A stretch of 64,000 nucleotides of DNA, taken from the NCBI GenBank assembly GCA_020024465.1, contig JAHHTT010000005.1, positions 1-64,000 of the forward strand, written 5' to 3'. Shown here piece by piece: positions 53,673 to 62,850 of this stretch; the first letter of the stretch is position 1; the number at the start of each line of letters is the position of its first letter. The notes under the pieces are model-generated. The model did no database searches and was not told where the DNA came from. It saw only the letters and a program-made list of their open reading frames with translations. The position numbers and the translations under genes were made by a program. This stretch comes from Odoribacter sp. Lineage in GTDB: Bacteria; Bacteroidota; Bacteroidia; Bacteroidales; Marinifilaceae.

Positions 53673-54595
53673 TAATAATCCCTTTGGTGGCAGGATATCT
53701 GTTGGATTTATGGTTAGGAGATCCCCGAAAGTTGCCTCATCCGATAGTCGGATTCGGGGAGATGATATTTTGGATTGAGCGTTTATGGAATCATGGGAAA
53801 GGACGTTGGCTGAAAGGTTGTTCGGTTGCGGTTTTATATCCGGCTTTGGTATTGCTAATCGGTTGGGGAATTTCTCATGTAGCTTTCAGGGTGGGTGATT
53901 GGCTCTATTGCTTGATGTCCAGTATTTTTGTTTTTTATGGTTTGGCGAATAAGAGTTTGATTCAGGAGGGAGCGGAGGTTATCCGCGTATTACGGTCAGA
54001 GGGTGTTGAAGCTGGTAGAAAGCGATTGTCATGGATTGTTGGACGGGATACTTCAGAGTTGACTCCTCAGGAGATTTATACAGCTGTTTTGGAAACTATG
54101 TCTGAAAATTTAAGTGATGGAGTTGTTGCTCCACTGTTTTATTATGCTTTAGGAGGTTTCCCTGCCATGATGGCTTATAAGATGGTGAATACATTGGATT
54201 CTATGATTGGCTATAAAGATGAGCGCTATCGTTGTTTTGGGTGTTGTGCCGCCCGTTTGGATGATGTATTGAATTATATTCCAGCTCGTTTGACAGCATT
54301 GTTAATGGCATTGGTGGCTTACCGGCGGGGTCTGTTTCGCTTTATTTTACATAATTGTCATATGCATGCCAGCCCTAATTCAGGATTTCCGGAGTCGGCC
54401 ATGGCCGGGATTTTGAATTGTCGCTTTGGCGGGGATCATGTTTACCATGGTTTGTTGGTACAAAAACCATATATTGGAGATAATGATCGGAAAATAGGAT
54501 ATGAAGATTTTCTCAAAGCAGTGCGTGTTAATCATAGCGTGACGCTGGTTGGGGTATTAATGATTATTGCGATAACCTGCTTGTGCTATCTCTAG
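53654..54595 (+). CDS. cbiB: Adenosylcobinamide-phosphate synthase
   Basis: A 313-residue membrane enzyme joining aminopropanol phosphate to adenosylcobyric acid. It has four or five hydrophobic helices, the N-terminal 'GYLLDLWLGDPRKLPHPIVGFG', the family segment 'GRDTSELTPQEIYTAVLETMSENLSDG' and 'GYKDERYRCFGCCAARLDDVLNYIPARLTAL'. It overlaps cobD by 19 bases at its start and the convergent cbiA by 39 bases at its end. Symbol cbiB is used because the gene follows the anaerobic-type pathway set (CbiA, CbiK). Confidence 0.94.
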   Translation: MEQCWLIIIPLVAGYLLDLWLGDPRKLPHPIVGFGEMIFWIERLWNHGKGRWLKGCSVAVLYPALVLLIGWGISHVAFRVGDWLYCLMSSIFVFYGLANKSLIQEGAEVIRVLRSEGVEAGRKRLSWIVGRDTSELTPQEIYTAVLETMSENLSDGVVAPLFYYALGGFPAMMAYKMVNTLDSMIGYKDERYRCFGCCAARLDDVLNYIPARLTALLMALVAYRRGLFRFILHNCHMHASPNSGFPESAMAGILNCRFGGDHVYHGLLVQKPYIGDNDRKIGYEDFLKAVRVNHSVTLVGVLMIIAITCLCYL

Positions 54596-55885
54596 TAACG
54601 AGTGTCCTGTTTCTGCTCCATAGAAATGTGTATATCCTGCAATGACGTTGTTCTTGCGATAGACGGGAGTATCGACAATACAGCCTTTGGCGTTGAAGCA
54701 CTGACCTATGGTAGAAGTTAGATTCTCTTCTGGAATAATGTGGGAATAGTGAAATTCGTGACCATAGAATGTGCAATCGCCAATGATTACTTTACGATAA
54801 CCGATTTTTAGTTTCATATTTTCCATGCTTGCCGTTTGGGGAAGGAAACCGCACATGGGAAAGGATTTTCCTTGTGCATTCCGGATAGAGTTGCACAAAT
54901 ACATCATTCCACCGCACTCAGCTAGTAGGAGACCATTTTTTTGGCAATAGTTTAGAATGGATTGCCGCATGGGGTGATTACTACTTAATTGTTGTAAATA
55001 CAATTCAGGATATCCTCCAGGAAGGTAAACGAAATCGGCAACCGGCAGTTCTGTATCGTGTAAAGGACTGAACCAAGAAATGGTGCCATATTGTTCGAGT
55101 GCCTGTATGTTTGCCGGATAAATAAAATTAAAGGCTTCATCTTTTGCTACTGCTATACGCAAAGAGGATTTTGTAGAAGGTAAGGGTGTATGAATTGTTT
55201 GAGATATCGGTTTTAATGTAATACCTAATATCTTGTCAATTAATACGGTTTTTTCAATTTGTGCTGCAATTTTATCTGCAAAATCGTGAAAACAGAATTT
55301 ATGGTCGATATTCAGTCCTAAATGTCGAGAAGGGATTTCAATGTCGGAACATTTAGGCAGATATCCTAAAGCTTCAACTCCTGCATCATGGCAGGCTTGT
55401 TGTAAATAGGCATAATGAGTCGATGAACTTACAAAGTTGAAAATGACTCCGGCGATTTTAATGTCGGGACGAAAATGCTTGAATCCATATAAAATAGCCG
55501 CTACCGTATAAGCTGTAGAATGGGCATTTACAATCAGGATAACCGGGATTCCCAACAGTTCTGCAATCTCTGCACTGCAGCCTTTCATGTTGTCATAGCC
55601 GTCAAATAATCCCATGACTCCTTCTGTAATACATACGTTAGCATCCGTACATTGTTGTGTATAAATATTTTGAACATGTTGTGGAGAAGACATGAATGTG
55701 TCTAAATTGTATGACTCCCGATAGGCTGCCATGGAATGATGTTTGGTATCCAGATAGTCCGGACCGCATTTAAAGGGCTGTACTTTCAAACCTCGTTTGT
55801 ATAATGCCCGCAATAATCCGAGTGTGAATGTTGTTTTTCCACATCCTGATGAGGTGGCTCCGATGAGAAATTGAGGTTTTTCCAT
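54557..55885 (-). CDS. cbiA: Cobyrinate a,c-diamide synthase
   Basis: A 442-residue glutamine-dependent amidase for the a- and c-carboxylates of cobyrinate. The ATP site is 'GATSSGCGKTTFTLGLLRALYKRG' with 'QPFKCGPDYLDTKHH'; the C-terminal glutaminase domain has the catalytic cysteine in 'LLAECGGMMYLCNSI' and 'GHEFHYSHI'. The length fits (~450). It is transcribed against cbiB with a 39-base overlap, and lies just downstream of the PepSY gene in the same direction (20-base gap), so it may share the riboswitch-controlled minus-strand transcript. Confidence 0.94.
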   Translation of the reverse strand: MEKPQFLIGATSSGCGKTTFTLGLLRALYKRGLKVQPFKCGPDYLDTKHHSMAAYRESYNLDTFMSSPQHVQNIYTQQCTDANVCITEGVMGLFDGYDNMKGCSAEIAELLGIPVILIVNAHSTAYTVAAILYGFKHFRPDIKIAGVIFNFVSSSTHYAYLQQACHDAGVEALGYLPKCSDIEIPSRHLGLNIDHKFCFHDFADKIAAQIEKTVLIDKILGITLKPISQTIHTPLPSTKSSLRIAVAKDEAFNFIYPANIQALEQYGTISWFSPLHDTELPVADFVYLPGGYPELYLQQLSSNHPMRQSILNYCQKNGLLLAECGGMMYLCNSIRNAQGKSFPMCGFLPQTASMENMKLKIGYRKVIIGDCTFYGHEFHYSHIIPEENLTSTIGQCFNAKGCIVDTPVYRKNNVIAGYTHFYGAETGHSLLEIAQAGYRNNH

Positions 55886-55905
55886 ATTTTATTGTAGTAG
55901 CATTA

Positions 55906-57381
55906 TTAAGATTGAATTATTTTATTGTGTTGATGGATTTTACGGGATATGTATTTATATCCTAACCAAACTCCCGTGAATGATACCGCTGCTCCTCCCA
56001 GACAGAGTGTCCAAATGAGAATAGTCCATAATATGGGTCTTTCTGTCAGATAATGAATATTTAGGTAATGGATACCATTGAACAGCCATTTTTTTATTTT
56101 TTTGTTTGTATTCAGGTATCGGATGTAACCTGTTGTGGGGCAAACATAATAGAGAGAATTTTCTTGATTGTCAATTTCAATTTTGTATACCGGCAATGGG
56201 AGTGATGAATTGCGGGAGAGGTAGTAGTTATCGTATTCGTTCATCATGCTTATTTTGAACTTGGCATTTGTACCATGAATATTCTGAATGCCTTTTAAGA
56301 TGGTTTCTTTAGAAATATTTAGAGGTTTTGCTATTGGTGTTGAAGCATCGATGTAATTTTTTTCTTTCCCGGAAATGATTTCGTATACCGGAATGTTGCC
56401 GAAGTGTGTCCAGGAGATTTCTTTTAAATCGGGATAAGTGGTTTTCAGTGTTCGGTAATCTAACCGGTAGGCAGACAGCGATAGAGCTTTCTCCCCCCAC
56501 ATTTTAGACGGTCTGAATATATATTCCTGTTCCATGGGAATAAGCCATTGGGGAATGCGTTGTAGAGAAAATATTCCGCTGATACCCCAGGCTAATACAA
56601 AGATACCGAAGATTATGCCGGTAGTATAATGCCAGCGATAGAAGGTTTTGCGGTAGGGATTTAGAAGTACGTTCCCTTTTTTGGAACGCTTTATTAGAAT
56701 ATAAAGGGTGATGATGATTCCGGTCAGTGCCGCTAGTGTACATAAAATACCGCCTATGGTGATACTGGATTTCCATACGTCTAAATTTTTGCGAATAAAT
56801 GGAAGATAGAATTTATGTGGAATAGCTCCGAGCCATGCCCATAGACGACTTTGAGTGTTGGTGATTTGTAAAACTTCTCCGCTGCGACTCGAAACAAAAA
56901 CTTCGTGTTGTTGGGGATCATCAAAATAGAAACGGTAGATGGGTAGTTCCTGTTCGTATTTGGAATATAATACCCATTGTTCGCGTTGGAGTAGTGTGTC
57001 AACTCGACGGATAGTTGCATCCAAGCAACGTTGGGCGGTTGTTTTTGCCGTTGTAAAAGTGATAGGGCGAATGTTTTGCAGGGTGTCTGTACAAAATGTA
57101 TATTTCTTTTTGTGTTTTGTATAGGTGATGAGAGTCTGGTTTTGGAATTGACGGACCCGAAGATTTTGTATACCTTCGGATCCGTTTGCTATGTATGTAT
57201 GAATATTCGGCAATGAATCAGGTAATGTCTCTTGTATGGCATATCTCTGCGCATCGGATAGACGAGGGTAAGGGTGATAAATCAATACCAATCCGGTGAG
57301 GAACCACATTAGAAAAAAGAGGGCTATAACGGTTCCGAAGATTCTGTGCAGAGAAAAGGAGAGACGGATTATCTTTTTCAT
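55906..57381 (-). CDS. PepSY-domain inner-membrane protein (XusC-like)
   Basis: A 491-residue protein with one N-terminal helix ('IFGTVIALFFLMWFLTGLVLIY'), more helices around residues 200-290 and the final helix near 470, and two soluble loops. PepSY-associated membrane proteins of this design act as inner-membrane reductases in iron-complex uptake, and one (XusC) is part of the XusABC xenosiderophore system in Bacteroides thetaiotaomicron. Here it follows the DUF4374 and receptor genes in the same order, all behind a cobalamin riboswitch. The redox cofactor and substrate are not shown by the sequence. Confidence 0.7.
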   Translation of the reverse strand: MKKIIRLSFSLHRIFGTVIALFFLMWFLTGLVLIYHPYPRLSDAQRYAIQETLPDSLPNIHTYIANGSEGIQNLRVRQFQNQTLITYTKHKKKYTFCTDTLQNIRPITFTTAKTTAQRCLDATIRRVDTLLQREQWVLYSKYEQELPIYRFYFDDPQQHEVFVSSRSGEVLQITNTQSRLWAWLGAIPHKFYLPFIRKNLDVWKSSITIGGILCTLAALTGIIITLYILIKRSKKGNVLLNPYRKTFYRWHYTTGIIFGIFVLAWGISGIFSLQRIPQWLIPMEQEYIFRPSKMWGEKALSLSAYRLDYRTLKTTYPDLKEISWTHFGNIPVYEIISGKEKNYIDASTPIAKPLNISKETILKGIQNIHGTNAKFKISMMNEYDNYYLSRNSSLPLPVYKIEIDNQENSLYYVCPTTGYIRYLNTNKKIKKWLFNGIHYLNIHYLTERPILWTILIWTLCLGGAAVSFTGVWLGYKYISRKIHQHNKIIQS

Positions 57382-57393
57382 GTTGCCGTTGTT

Positions 57394-58686
57394 TTATTCG
57401 TGAATATAAATGATCCGGTTGAATTCGTAACCTTCCTGAATGGTAATGCCTTTACTTATCTGATCTTTTTGGATGTCATATACATAAATTCCCGGAGCTG
57501 ATTTTTCGGGATTAACACCGATATAAGCTTTCCCGTTCAATATAAAAGAACGTTGTGAAAAGGTACCGCTGCTGTAAGGTAATTTGCTGTTGTTGTAAGT
57601 AAGTTCTTTTTTTGTGTCGGTATTCAAATCCAATACAGCATAATAGCAATTGTAGGCATCTCCCCAGCCTTGATATTTTGCATTGTCACTGCCGGTTCCT
57701 GTGTGTTGTGGATCTTGGATGTAAAGTAAGGCTTTGTTGTTGCCCAGATAATCAACGGTTACGAGTTTGCCTTGTTTATCGTTGAAGCCTTGGTAATCCT
57801 TGTCAAATTTATATTCTCCATTCTTGATGCGAAGCAAACAACCGTATTGGCAAGTGCTTTTTTCAGAATTTGGAATGCGAGAGTTACAGGCTATGTATAG
57901 ATTGTCGTTATCATCTGAAAACATTTTGTGTTGCAGCAATTCTCCATATGCTGTTCCTGCCATCTGGTTTGCGCGATTTTCTTCTACATAACTCTTGACG
58001 CTCATATCATTTGCATCAATGAAAGCAACGTAGAATGCCTGGGCATTGTTTTTGTCCTGGAACGCGTAGATAATGGTATTGTCTGATTTACGATACCTTG
58101 CCAATCCGGAAGTGCTGAATTTAGTGAAACCTGTTTTTTTAGCTAAACCTAAATCTCCTTCGGCAATGATTTCCATGGTAGAGGCATTTAATTTAGTCCA
58201 AATGATTTCATCGGCTTTGCCATTGGCAGCCATGATGACAAGGGTATTGTCGTCAATCCAGGCATGGCAGTAACGGCGGTCTTTGTAAGTGTTCTTTGCA
58301 AAAGGACGTTCCTGAATGGTTTGCAGTTCATTGTTTATGATTTGATATTTTCCGAAGCATGCTTTTTTACAGGGAGCCGCTTGGTAATAGTATTTGCCTT
58401 TGATAATGGTCTCTGCGTCTATGCTGGCAGTCACATCACACCCTTTTCCGATGAAATCTATGGTTTTGTCATCTTCCAGAGTGTTCAGGCTTTGTACCAG
58501 TGTTGCTCCGTCTTTGCCCATACCAGAACTTGCTCCTAAAGACACCCAAATATCGTAGTGTATCTTTTCGATGGTTTCTTTTGGGGTGGAATCTGAATCT
58601 TTCTTGTCGTTGCTGTCATCACAAGCTGTAAAAAATGTAACTGTTGTCACCAGCAACATCGTCATGAAGGAGTTTAATGTTTTCAT
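57394..58686 (-). CDS. DUF4374 surface lipoprotein (XusB-like)
   Basis: A 430-residue lipoprotein with lipobox cysteine at residue 22 ('FFTACDDS'). The body contains repeated beta-propeller-like blades typical of DUF4374 ('YHYDIWVSLGASSGMGKDGA' type start, 'SYVEENRANQMAGTAYGELL', 'NGKAYIGVNPEKSAPGIYVY'). XusB of the xenosiderophore system is, to my knowledge, a propeller-type lipoprotein in the same genetic position. It may deliver ligand to the receptor encoded upstream. Upstream in-frame codons were rejected because the signal peptide begins at the chosen ATG. Confidence 0.75.
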   Translation of the reverse strand: MKTLNSFMTMLLVTTVTFFTACDDSNDKKDSDSTPKETIEKIHYDIWVSLGASSGMGKDGATLVQSLNTLEDDKTIDFIGKGCDVTASIDAETIIKGKYYYQAAPCKKACFGKYQIINNELQTIQERPFAKNTYKDRRYCHAWIDDNTLVIMAANGKADEIIWTKLNASTMEIIAEGDLGLAKKTGFTKFSTSGLARYRKSDNTIIYAFQDKNNAQAFYVAFIDANDMSVKSYVEENRANQMAGTAYGELLQHKMFSDDNDNLYIACNSRIPNSEKSTCQYGCLLRIKNGEYKFDKDYQGFNDKQGKLVTVDYLGNNKALLYIQDPQHTGTGSDNAKYQGWGDAYNCYYAVLDLNTDTKKELTYNNSKLPYSSGTFSQRSFILNGKAYIGVNPEKSAPGIYVYDIQKDQISKGITIQEGYEFNRIIYIHE

Positions 58687-58708
58687 TTGAATTTCATTTA
58701 TAAAAGTG

Positions 58709-61072
58709 TTAATGTAAGAATAATCGGACCTTGCAAGAGAATGAACGTCCCGGTTTTTGCAACATGAAATTGTCATATAGTTTGCTGTCAAAAAGGTTGT
58801 TACATTCTAAGGATATGTTATAGCGGTCATTTTTTAGAGAATAACCGATGATTGCAGTGTGTAAATGTTGGGTGGGAATGCGGGATTTGCTTTTAAGCGA
58901 GCCGTAACCTTCCCAGGTTAGATAGAACCAATGAACATATTGATAGAGATAACTCAAACGTAATTTATTGGTTTTCCCAAGAAAATCCGGTTGAGTCCAA
59001 GTGATTTCGTTATTACTGTATAACCAGGGGCTGTTGGGGATTTTATTTTTATAGATGACACTGGGTTTTCCGTCTTTTTTATATCTGTTCATGTTGCGTG
59101 ATTCCTGATAACTACAATTGGCAGAGAATAGCAGACGGTTGTCATATTGATAACGAAGCTCTCCTTCAACGCCTTTGATATTGACATTAGAAACGTTCTC
59201 GTATTGTATGGTCCCTTCTGCTTCGGAGATGACTGCATGGATGTAATCTTGTACTTTCCGATAGAATCCGCCTGCTTCGTAAGAGAGGGTATGGTGGTTG
59301 GAAAATATATAGGAACCGAAGACTCCGACATTAAAATTATGGCTGTTTTCCGGTTTTAAAGCTATATTGGGATAAATAGTACTGCCATTACCTAATAATT
59401 CTCGAGCCAGAGGTAAACGGATGGCATGTTCGTAGGATGCTTTGAAAGCGATGGGGGCACAGAAAATATAGCGAGTGCCTATACCGTAACCCAGATTATT
59501 TTCGGTGGTTTTGTCCGGAACTTGGTCTGAGTTGGTAATCCAGGCAAGGTCTGTCTGTTCTATTTTTACATGATTGATGTAGTTTTTGATAAAAATATTG
59601 TTGGACATTTTTTTTTCAAAGAGCGATTGAGAGTAGCATAATCCTATAATATGCTTGGAGAGAATATCGTTTGACGGCATAAATTCATCATCCAATTTGT
59701 CGTATCGTTTGTTGCCATTGCGGTGCATCATGTAATTGAGATTGAATGCATGTTTGTCATTTAAATGATAATCCAGGTTTATACGGGTGAGGGTCAGGGG
59801 ACGTTTGTAATTGCGTAGTTGTTTAGCACGTCCGGTAATTTCATTGCGCGGGCTTTCGATGTAAGAACCGTCCCATTGGTATTTGCGATAGGCGGTATCT
59901 ATGGTGACGGAATGATCCCATGTGTGTGAAAGTTGGGCATTGAGTTGGAGACCTTCTGTGAAAAGGTTATGTTTGTTGTAGCGGGCTGCTATATTCCAAG
60001 AGTCTTGTTTGCGTTCTGCCATACCATATACAATGGTTTGTACGGAGCCGGTTTGTATTTCTTTGTCGATTTTGGAATAGGAACCGGAAACATAGAATGC
60101 ATCTGCCCATTTTTTATTTTCTATTCCGAATTCCAATTGTGTTAGCAGGGAAAAATAATCGTCGTGGAAGCGTTTTACATCGGTGGGAAGGTATTTGTTT
60201 GCCTCTTCATTCCATAATTCCACATCTTTCATTGTATAGTTGTTCTTTGAGTAATTAATCCCTATTGTAGGCTTGAATATGATTTGTGTTTTGGGCAGGA
60301 TAGCCAAGGCATTGAGATTGACAATATGGGTGTGGAATGAGCCTATGCTATAGGATAAGTCAATAAAGTTCTGTTTTTCTTTACGGGTTATGATATTGAT
60401 GGCTCCGCCCAAAGCATCTGCGCCTAAATGTGTAGGGACGACACCTTTATAAATTTCAATTCTGTCTATAGCATTGACTGGCAAGTTGATCAGGGATATT
60501 TCGTTTCCTTTGATATTGAGAGGTATATCATCAATGAAATAACGGATGGAATTACCGGACATTCCATTGAGCGATAAATCGTAATCAGAGCCGAGACCAC
60601 CTTCGGTGCGAATTCTGACTCCGGTGGTTTTGTTTACCAGATCGCTTAGTTTTGTTGTGAAATTGGCTGCAGATTTTACATCAATAGCATTTGCAGAATA
60701 TACACTTTCCCTTGTTCGTTTGATATTTCCCTTTCCATATATTTTGACTTCCTGCAGATTGATGGTATCTTTCTCCAAAAGGACATTCAACTTACAGTCT
60801 TGATTGATTGTAAGGGTTTGTGTTGATGACAGGTATCCTATAAGAGAAACTGTCAGCGAGTATTTACCTTGAGGAATACGAAATGAATAGTGACCGGTGC
60901 TATCAGCATAGGTGCCTAAATTGGTTTTTTCAATTTGAATGGTTGCAAAAGGCAATGGAATACCATGTTTATCGGATATTTTCCCAGAGAGTAAGACAAA
61001 ATCTTGTGCCTGTCCTTCCATGGTGCTTAATAAGGAAAAATACCATAAAATGCCATATAATAATTTTTTCAT
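58709..61072 (-). CDS. TonB-dependent receptor (XusA-like)
   Basis: A 787-residue outer-membrane receptor: signal peptide (~residues 1-22), a carboxypeptidase-like domain ('SGKISDKHGIPLPFATIQIEKT'), a plug ('SDLVNKTTGVRIRTEGGLGSDYDLSLNGMSG', 'NAIDRIEIYKGVVPTHLGADALGGAINII') and a barrel ending in phenylalanine-leucine-histidine ('FSCKVRLFLH'). It should move a small iron- or cobalt-containing ligand with TonB energy. It heads the leftward unit behind the cobalamin riboswitch. Ligand unknown; cobalamin itself, a corrinoid, or a siderophore are all possible. Confidence 0.85.
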   Translation of the reverse strand: MKKLLYGILWYFSLLSTMEGQAQDFVLLSGKISDKHGIPLPFATIQIEKTNLGTYADSTGHYSFRIPQGKYSLTVSLIGYLSSTQTLTINQDCKLNVLLEKDTINLQEVKIYGKGNIKRTRESVYSANAIDVKSAANFTTKLSDLVNKTTGVRIRTEGGLGSDYDLSLNGMSGNSIRYFIDDIPLNIKGNEISLINLPVNAIDRIEIYKGVVPTHLGADALGGAINIITRKEKQNFIDLSYSIGSFHTHIVNLNALAILPKTQIIFKPTIGINYSKNNYTMKDVELWNEEANKYLPTDVKRFHDDYFSLLTQLEFGIENKKWADAFYVSGSYSKIDKEIQTGSVQTIVYGMAERKQDSWNIAARYNKHNLFTEGLQLNAQLSHTWDHSVTIDTAYRKYQWDGSYIESPRNEITGRAKQLRNYKRPLTLTRINLDYHLNDKHAFNLNYMMHRNGNKRYDKLDDEFMPSNDILSKHIIGLCYSQSLFEKKMSNNIFIKNYINHVKIEQTDLAWITNSDQVPDKTTENNLGYGIGTRYIFCAPIAFKASYEHAIRLPLARELLGNGSTIYPNIALKPENSHNFNVGVFGSYIFSNHHTLSYEAGGFYRKVQDYIHAVISEAEGTIQYENVSNVNIKGVEGELRYQYDNRLLFSANCSYQESRNMNRYKKDGKPSVIYKNKIPNSPWLYSNNEITWTQPDFLGKTNKLRLSYLYQYVHWFYLTWEGYGSLKSKSRIPTQHLHTAIIGYSLKNDRYNISLECNNLFDSKLYDNFMLQKPGRSFSCKVRLFLH

Positions 61073-61207
61073 TTTCTCTTTGTTTTAGTATCAAAGCATA
61101 TAGAGAAAATATTTAAAGAATAAGTCCGATGTTTTTTGTAACAGCAAAAAATACAAAGGGCGATTTCCTCAGCTTTATTTCCCGAAAGCTTTGAAATGAT
61201 TAATGCA

Positions 61208-61370
61208 ATGGCAGGTCTTCTGACTTGTTCCGTTCACCGAATACCTTCCCATCCTTTCAGGACAGTGGCATGGAGTCTTTCGGTGACTTTTTATGGAGTT
61301 TACAGCAACGGGTTTGCTCAGGATTTTCACCTGATTCCCTTTTAATTATATTCTGCGGACAGCAGAGTAT
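61208..61370 (-). promoter_or_regulatory. Cobalamin riboswitch (minus strand)
   Basis: Read on the minus strand, the leader starts 'AAAAGGGAATCAGGTGAAAA' and ends with the B12-box-like 'AAGTCAGAAGACCTGCC' (61226-61210), the two hallmarks of cobalamin aptamers; 'GTTGCTGTAA' and 'GCCACTGTCC' lie between them. It precedes the receptor, DUF4374 and PepSY genes, so cobalamin should lower their expression. Confidence 0.92.
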
Positions 61371-61388
61371 ATAAACCACTACAAGGCA

Positions 61389-61396
61389 CAAAAGTA
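61389..61396 (-). promoter_or_regulatory. -7 box for the receptor operon
   Basis: TACTTTTG on the minus strand matches TAnnTTTG directly upstream of the riboswitch. A nearby inverted repeat lies at 61407-61430. Confidence 0.45.
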
Positions 61397-61406
61397 ATAA
61401 TTATCT

Positions 61407-61430
61407 CATTGTTTTGAAAACAAAACAATG
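61407..61430. repeat. Perfect inverted repeat between the two riboswitch leaders
   Basis: Two 10-base arms (CATTGTTTTG and CAAAACAATG) around AAAA lie just upstream of the receptor operon's -7 box, overlapping its -33 region. No T-rich terminator tail accompanies it. It may be an operator for a regulator. Confidence 0.6.
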
Positions 61431-61637
61431 AAATTTTATTTCGGGTTGAAGTATGGTTTTTATGTCAGAATACTGATTGATTATAAGAGAAGAAGGATGG
61501 AAAATTTAAGACCGAAGAATAAGAATAATGCTTGTGTTGACGGACGTTATTTTTCAGAGCATTTGCCAGTAGATTTCAGGGTAACAATAAAACGTTATAA
61601 AAAGAATAGTAACAGCATGCGATCTGTTTTTTTATAT

Positions 61638-61645
61638 TATTTTTG
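61638..61645 (+). promoter_or_regulatory. -7 box for the cbiK leader
   Basis: TATTTTTG matches TAnnTTTG about 40 bases before the plus-strand aptamer. No clear -33 TTTG at the expected distance. Confidence 0.4.
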
Positions 61646-61679
61646 TTCTTGATTTTGGTCGACAGTGAATTTTTTGATT

Positions 61680-61825
61680 GTCGGAAAAAGGGAATCCGGT
61701 GTGAATCCGGAGCAGTGCCCGCTACTGTAATGTCTCAGGTTATGTTGGGAAGTATTTTACAAGACTGTCCAAGATGGATGGGAAGGTTGCTTCTCAGAGG
61801 TAAGTCAGAAAACCTGCCAAAAGAT
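61680..61825 (+). promoter_or_regulatory. Cobalamin riboswitch (plus strand)
   Basis: The leader holds 'AAAAGGGAATCCGGTGTGAA', 'GCCCGCTACTGTAA' and the B12-box-like 'AAGTCAGAAAACCTGCC' (61802-61818), the classical cobalamin aptamer marks. A 6-bp hairpin (CTCTTC/GAAGAG, 61840-61859) just after it and about 35 bases before cbiK may be part of the switch. It controls the cobalt-chelatase and corrin-ring genes to the right. Confidence 0.93.
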
Positions 61826-61893
61826 TATCAGAGATAAAACTCTTCCGGGGTCAGAAGAGAGGTTATTGTTGTATTCTTATAATCATTTGAAGA

Positions 61894-62823
61894 ATGAAAA
61901 GGGTGAAATTTATTATGTTGTTGATGGCTGTATTTGCAGGTTTGCGTTTGCAGGCTAATTCAGAGGGGAATTATGTTAAATCTAAATTGTTTGATGATTT
62001 GGGACCACGGGAAAAGGGGGCCATATTGGTGGTGCATTTTGGAACGTCATTTGAAGATACCCGGAAAATGACAATTGACGTTATTAATGCAAAAATTAAA
62101 GAATCTTTCCCTGAAGTGGAGGTGCGTGAAGCATGGACATCCAGAATGATTGTGCGTAAGTTGAAAAAAGAAAAGGGGATCATGAAACAAAATCCTACTG
62201 AAGCATTAATGAAATTGCATGAAGAAGGATATACACATATATTGGTACAATCGACAAATATTGTTGAAGGAAAAGAGATGAAGGAACTGAGGCGGGAAGT
62301 GGAGAGTTTGCAACTGAATTTTAAGGATATACGAATTGGTAATCCGTTATTATATGCTCCGGATGATTATGTACGGGTAATCAAGGCATTGACGGAATCG
62401 GTAAATAAAGAGGTGAAAGGAGGACAAAAAATATTGGTGGGACACGGAACAGCAGATCCGGCAACCGCTTCTTATGCTATGTTCGATTATATGTTGAAAG
62501 CAGAAGGATATGGTAATTATCATGTGGGTACGATAGAAGGTTATCCGACATTGAATGATGTTCTGTGTCTGTTGAAAAAAGGAACTTCCCGTGTTGTAAC
62601 GCTTGTACCAATGATGTTTGTGGCAGGAGATCATGCTCGAAATGACATGGCTGATGAGTGGAAGAATAAATTAGAGCGGCAGGGGTATCAAGTAAAATTG
62701 TATATGAAAGGCTTGGGAGAAAATCCGGAAATACAGAATTTATTTGTGGAGCATGCACGTTTTGTAGCGGATCATAAACTGGAGGATTTGGCTGCGAAAA
62801 AACAACTTATAATGGTAAGATGA
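61894..62823 (+). CDS. cbiK: Exported sirohydrochlorin cobaltochelatase (CbiK type)
   Basis: A 309-residue CbiK-family chelatase that inserts cobalt into sirohydrochlorin (or factor II), the entry to the anaerobic pathway. The metal ligands match Salmonella CbiK: His184 ('LVGHGTADP'), Glu215 ('TIEGYP') and His247 ('AGDHARND'), with near-identical spacing, plus His48 ('VVHFGTS'). Residues 1-21 look like a signal peptide (basic start, 'FIMLLMAVFAGLRLQA'), unlike the cytosolic enteric enzyme. Periplasmic CbiK forms are known in Desulfovibrio. It is the first gene after the riboswitch. Confidence 0.9.
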   Translation: MKRVKFIMLLMAVFAGLRLQANSEGNYVKSKLFDDLGPREKGAILVVHFGTSFEDTRKMTIDVINAKIKESFPEVEVREAWTSRMIVRKLKKEKGIMKQNPTEALMKLHEEGYTHILVQSTNIVEGKEMKELRREVESLQLNFKDIRIGNPLLYAPDDYVRVIKALTESVNKEVKGGQKILVGHGTADPATASYAMFDYMLKAEGYGNYHVGTIEGYPTLNDVLCLLKKGTSRVVTLVPMMFVAGDHARNDMADEWKNKLERQGYQVKLYMKGLGENPEIQNLFVEHARFVADHKLEDLAAKKQLIMVR

Positions 62824-62850
62824 GTAAATAATGAATTCAAGAGTAAAAAC

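Noticed and set aside
61428..61652. A small plus-strand frame between the two riboswitches.
   Set aside because: It has no family likeness or ribosome-binding site and overlaps the leader and promoter region of cbiK.
61643..61837. A small plus-strand frame across the second aptamer.
   Set aside because: The bases are explained by a cobalamin riboswitch; the frame is a chance opening.
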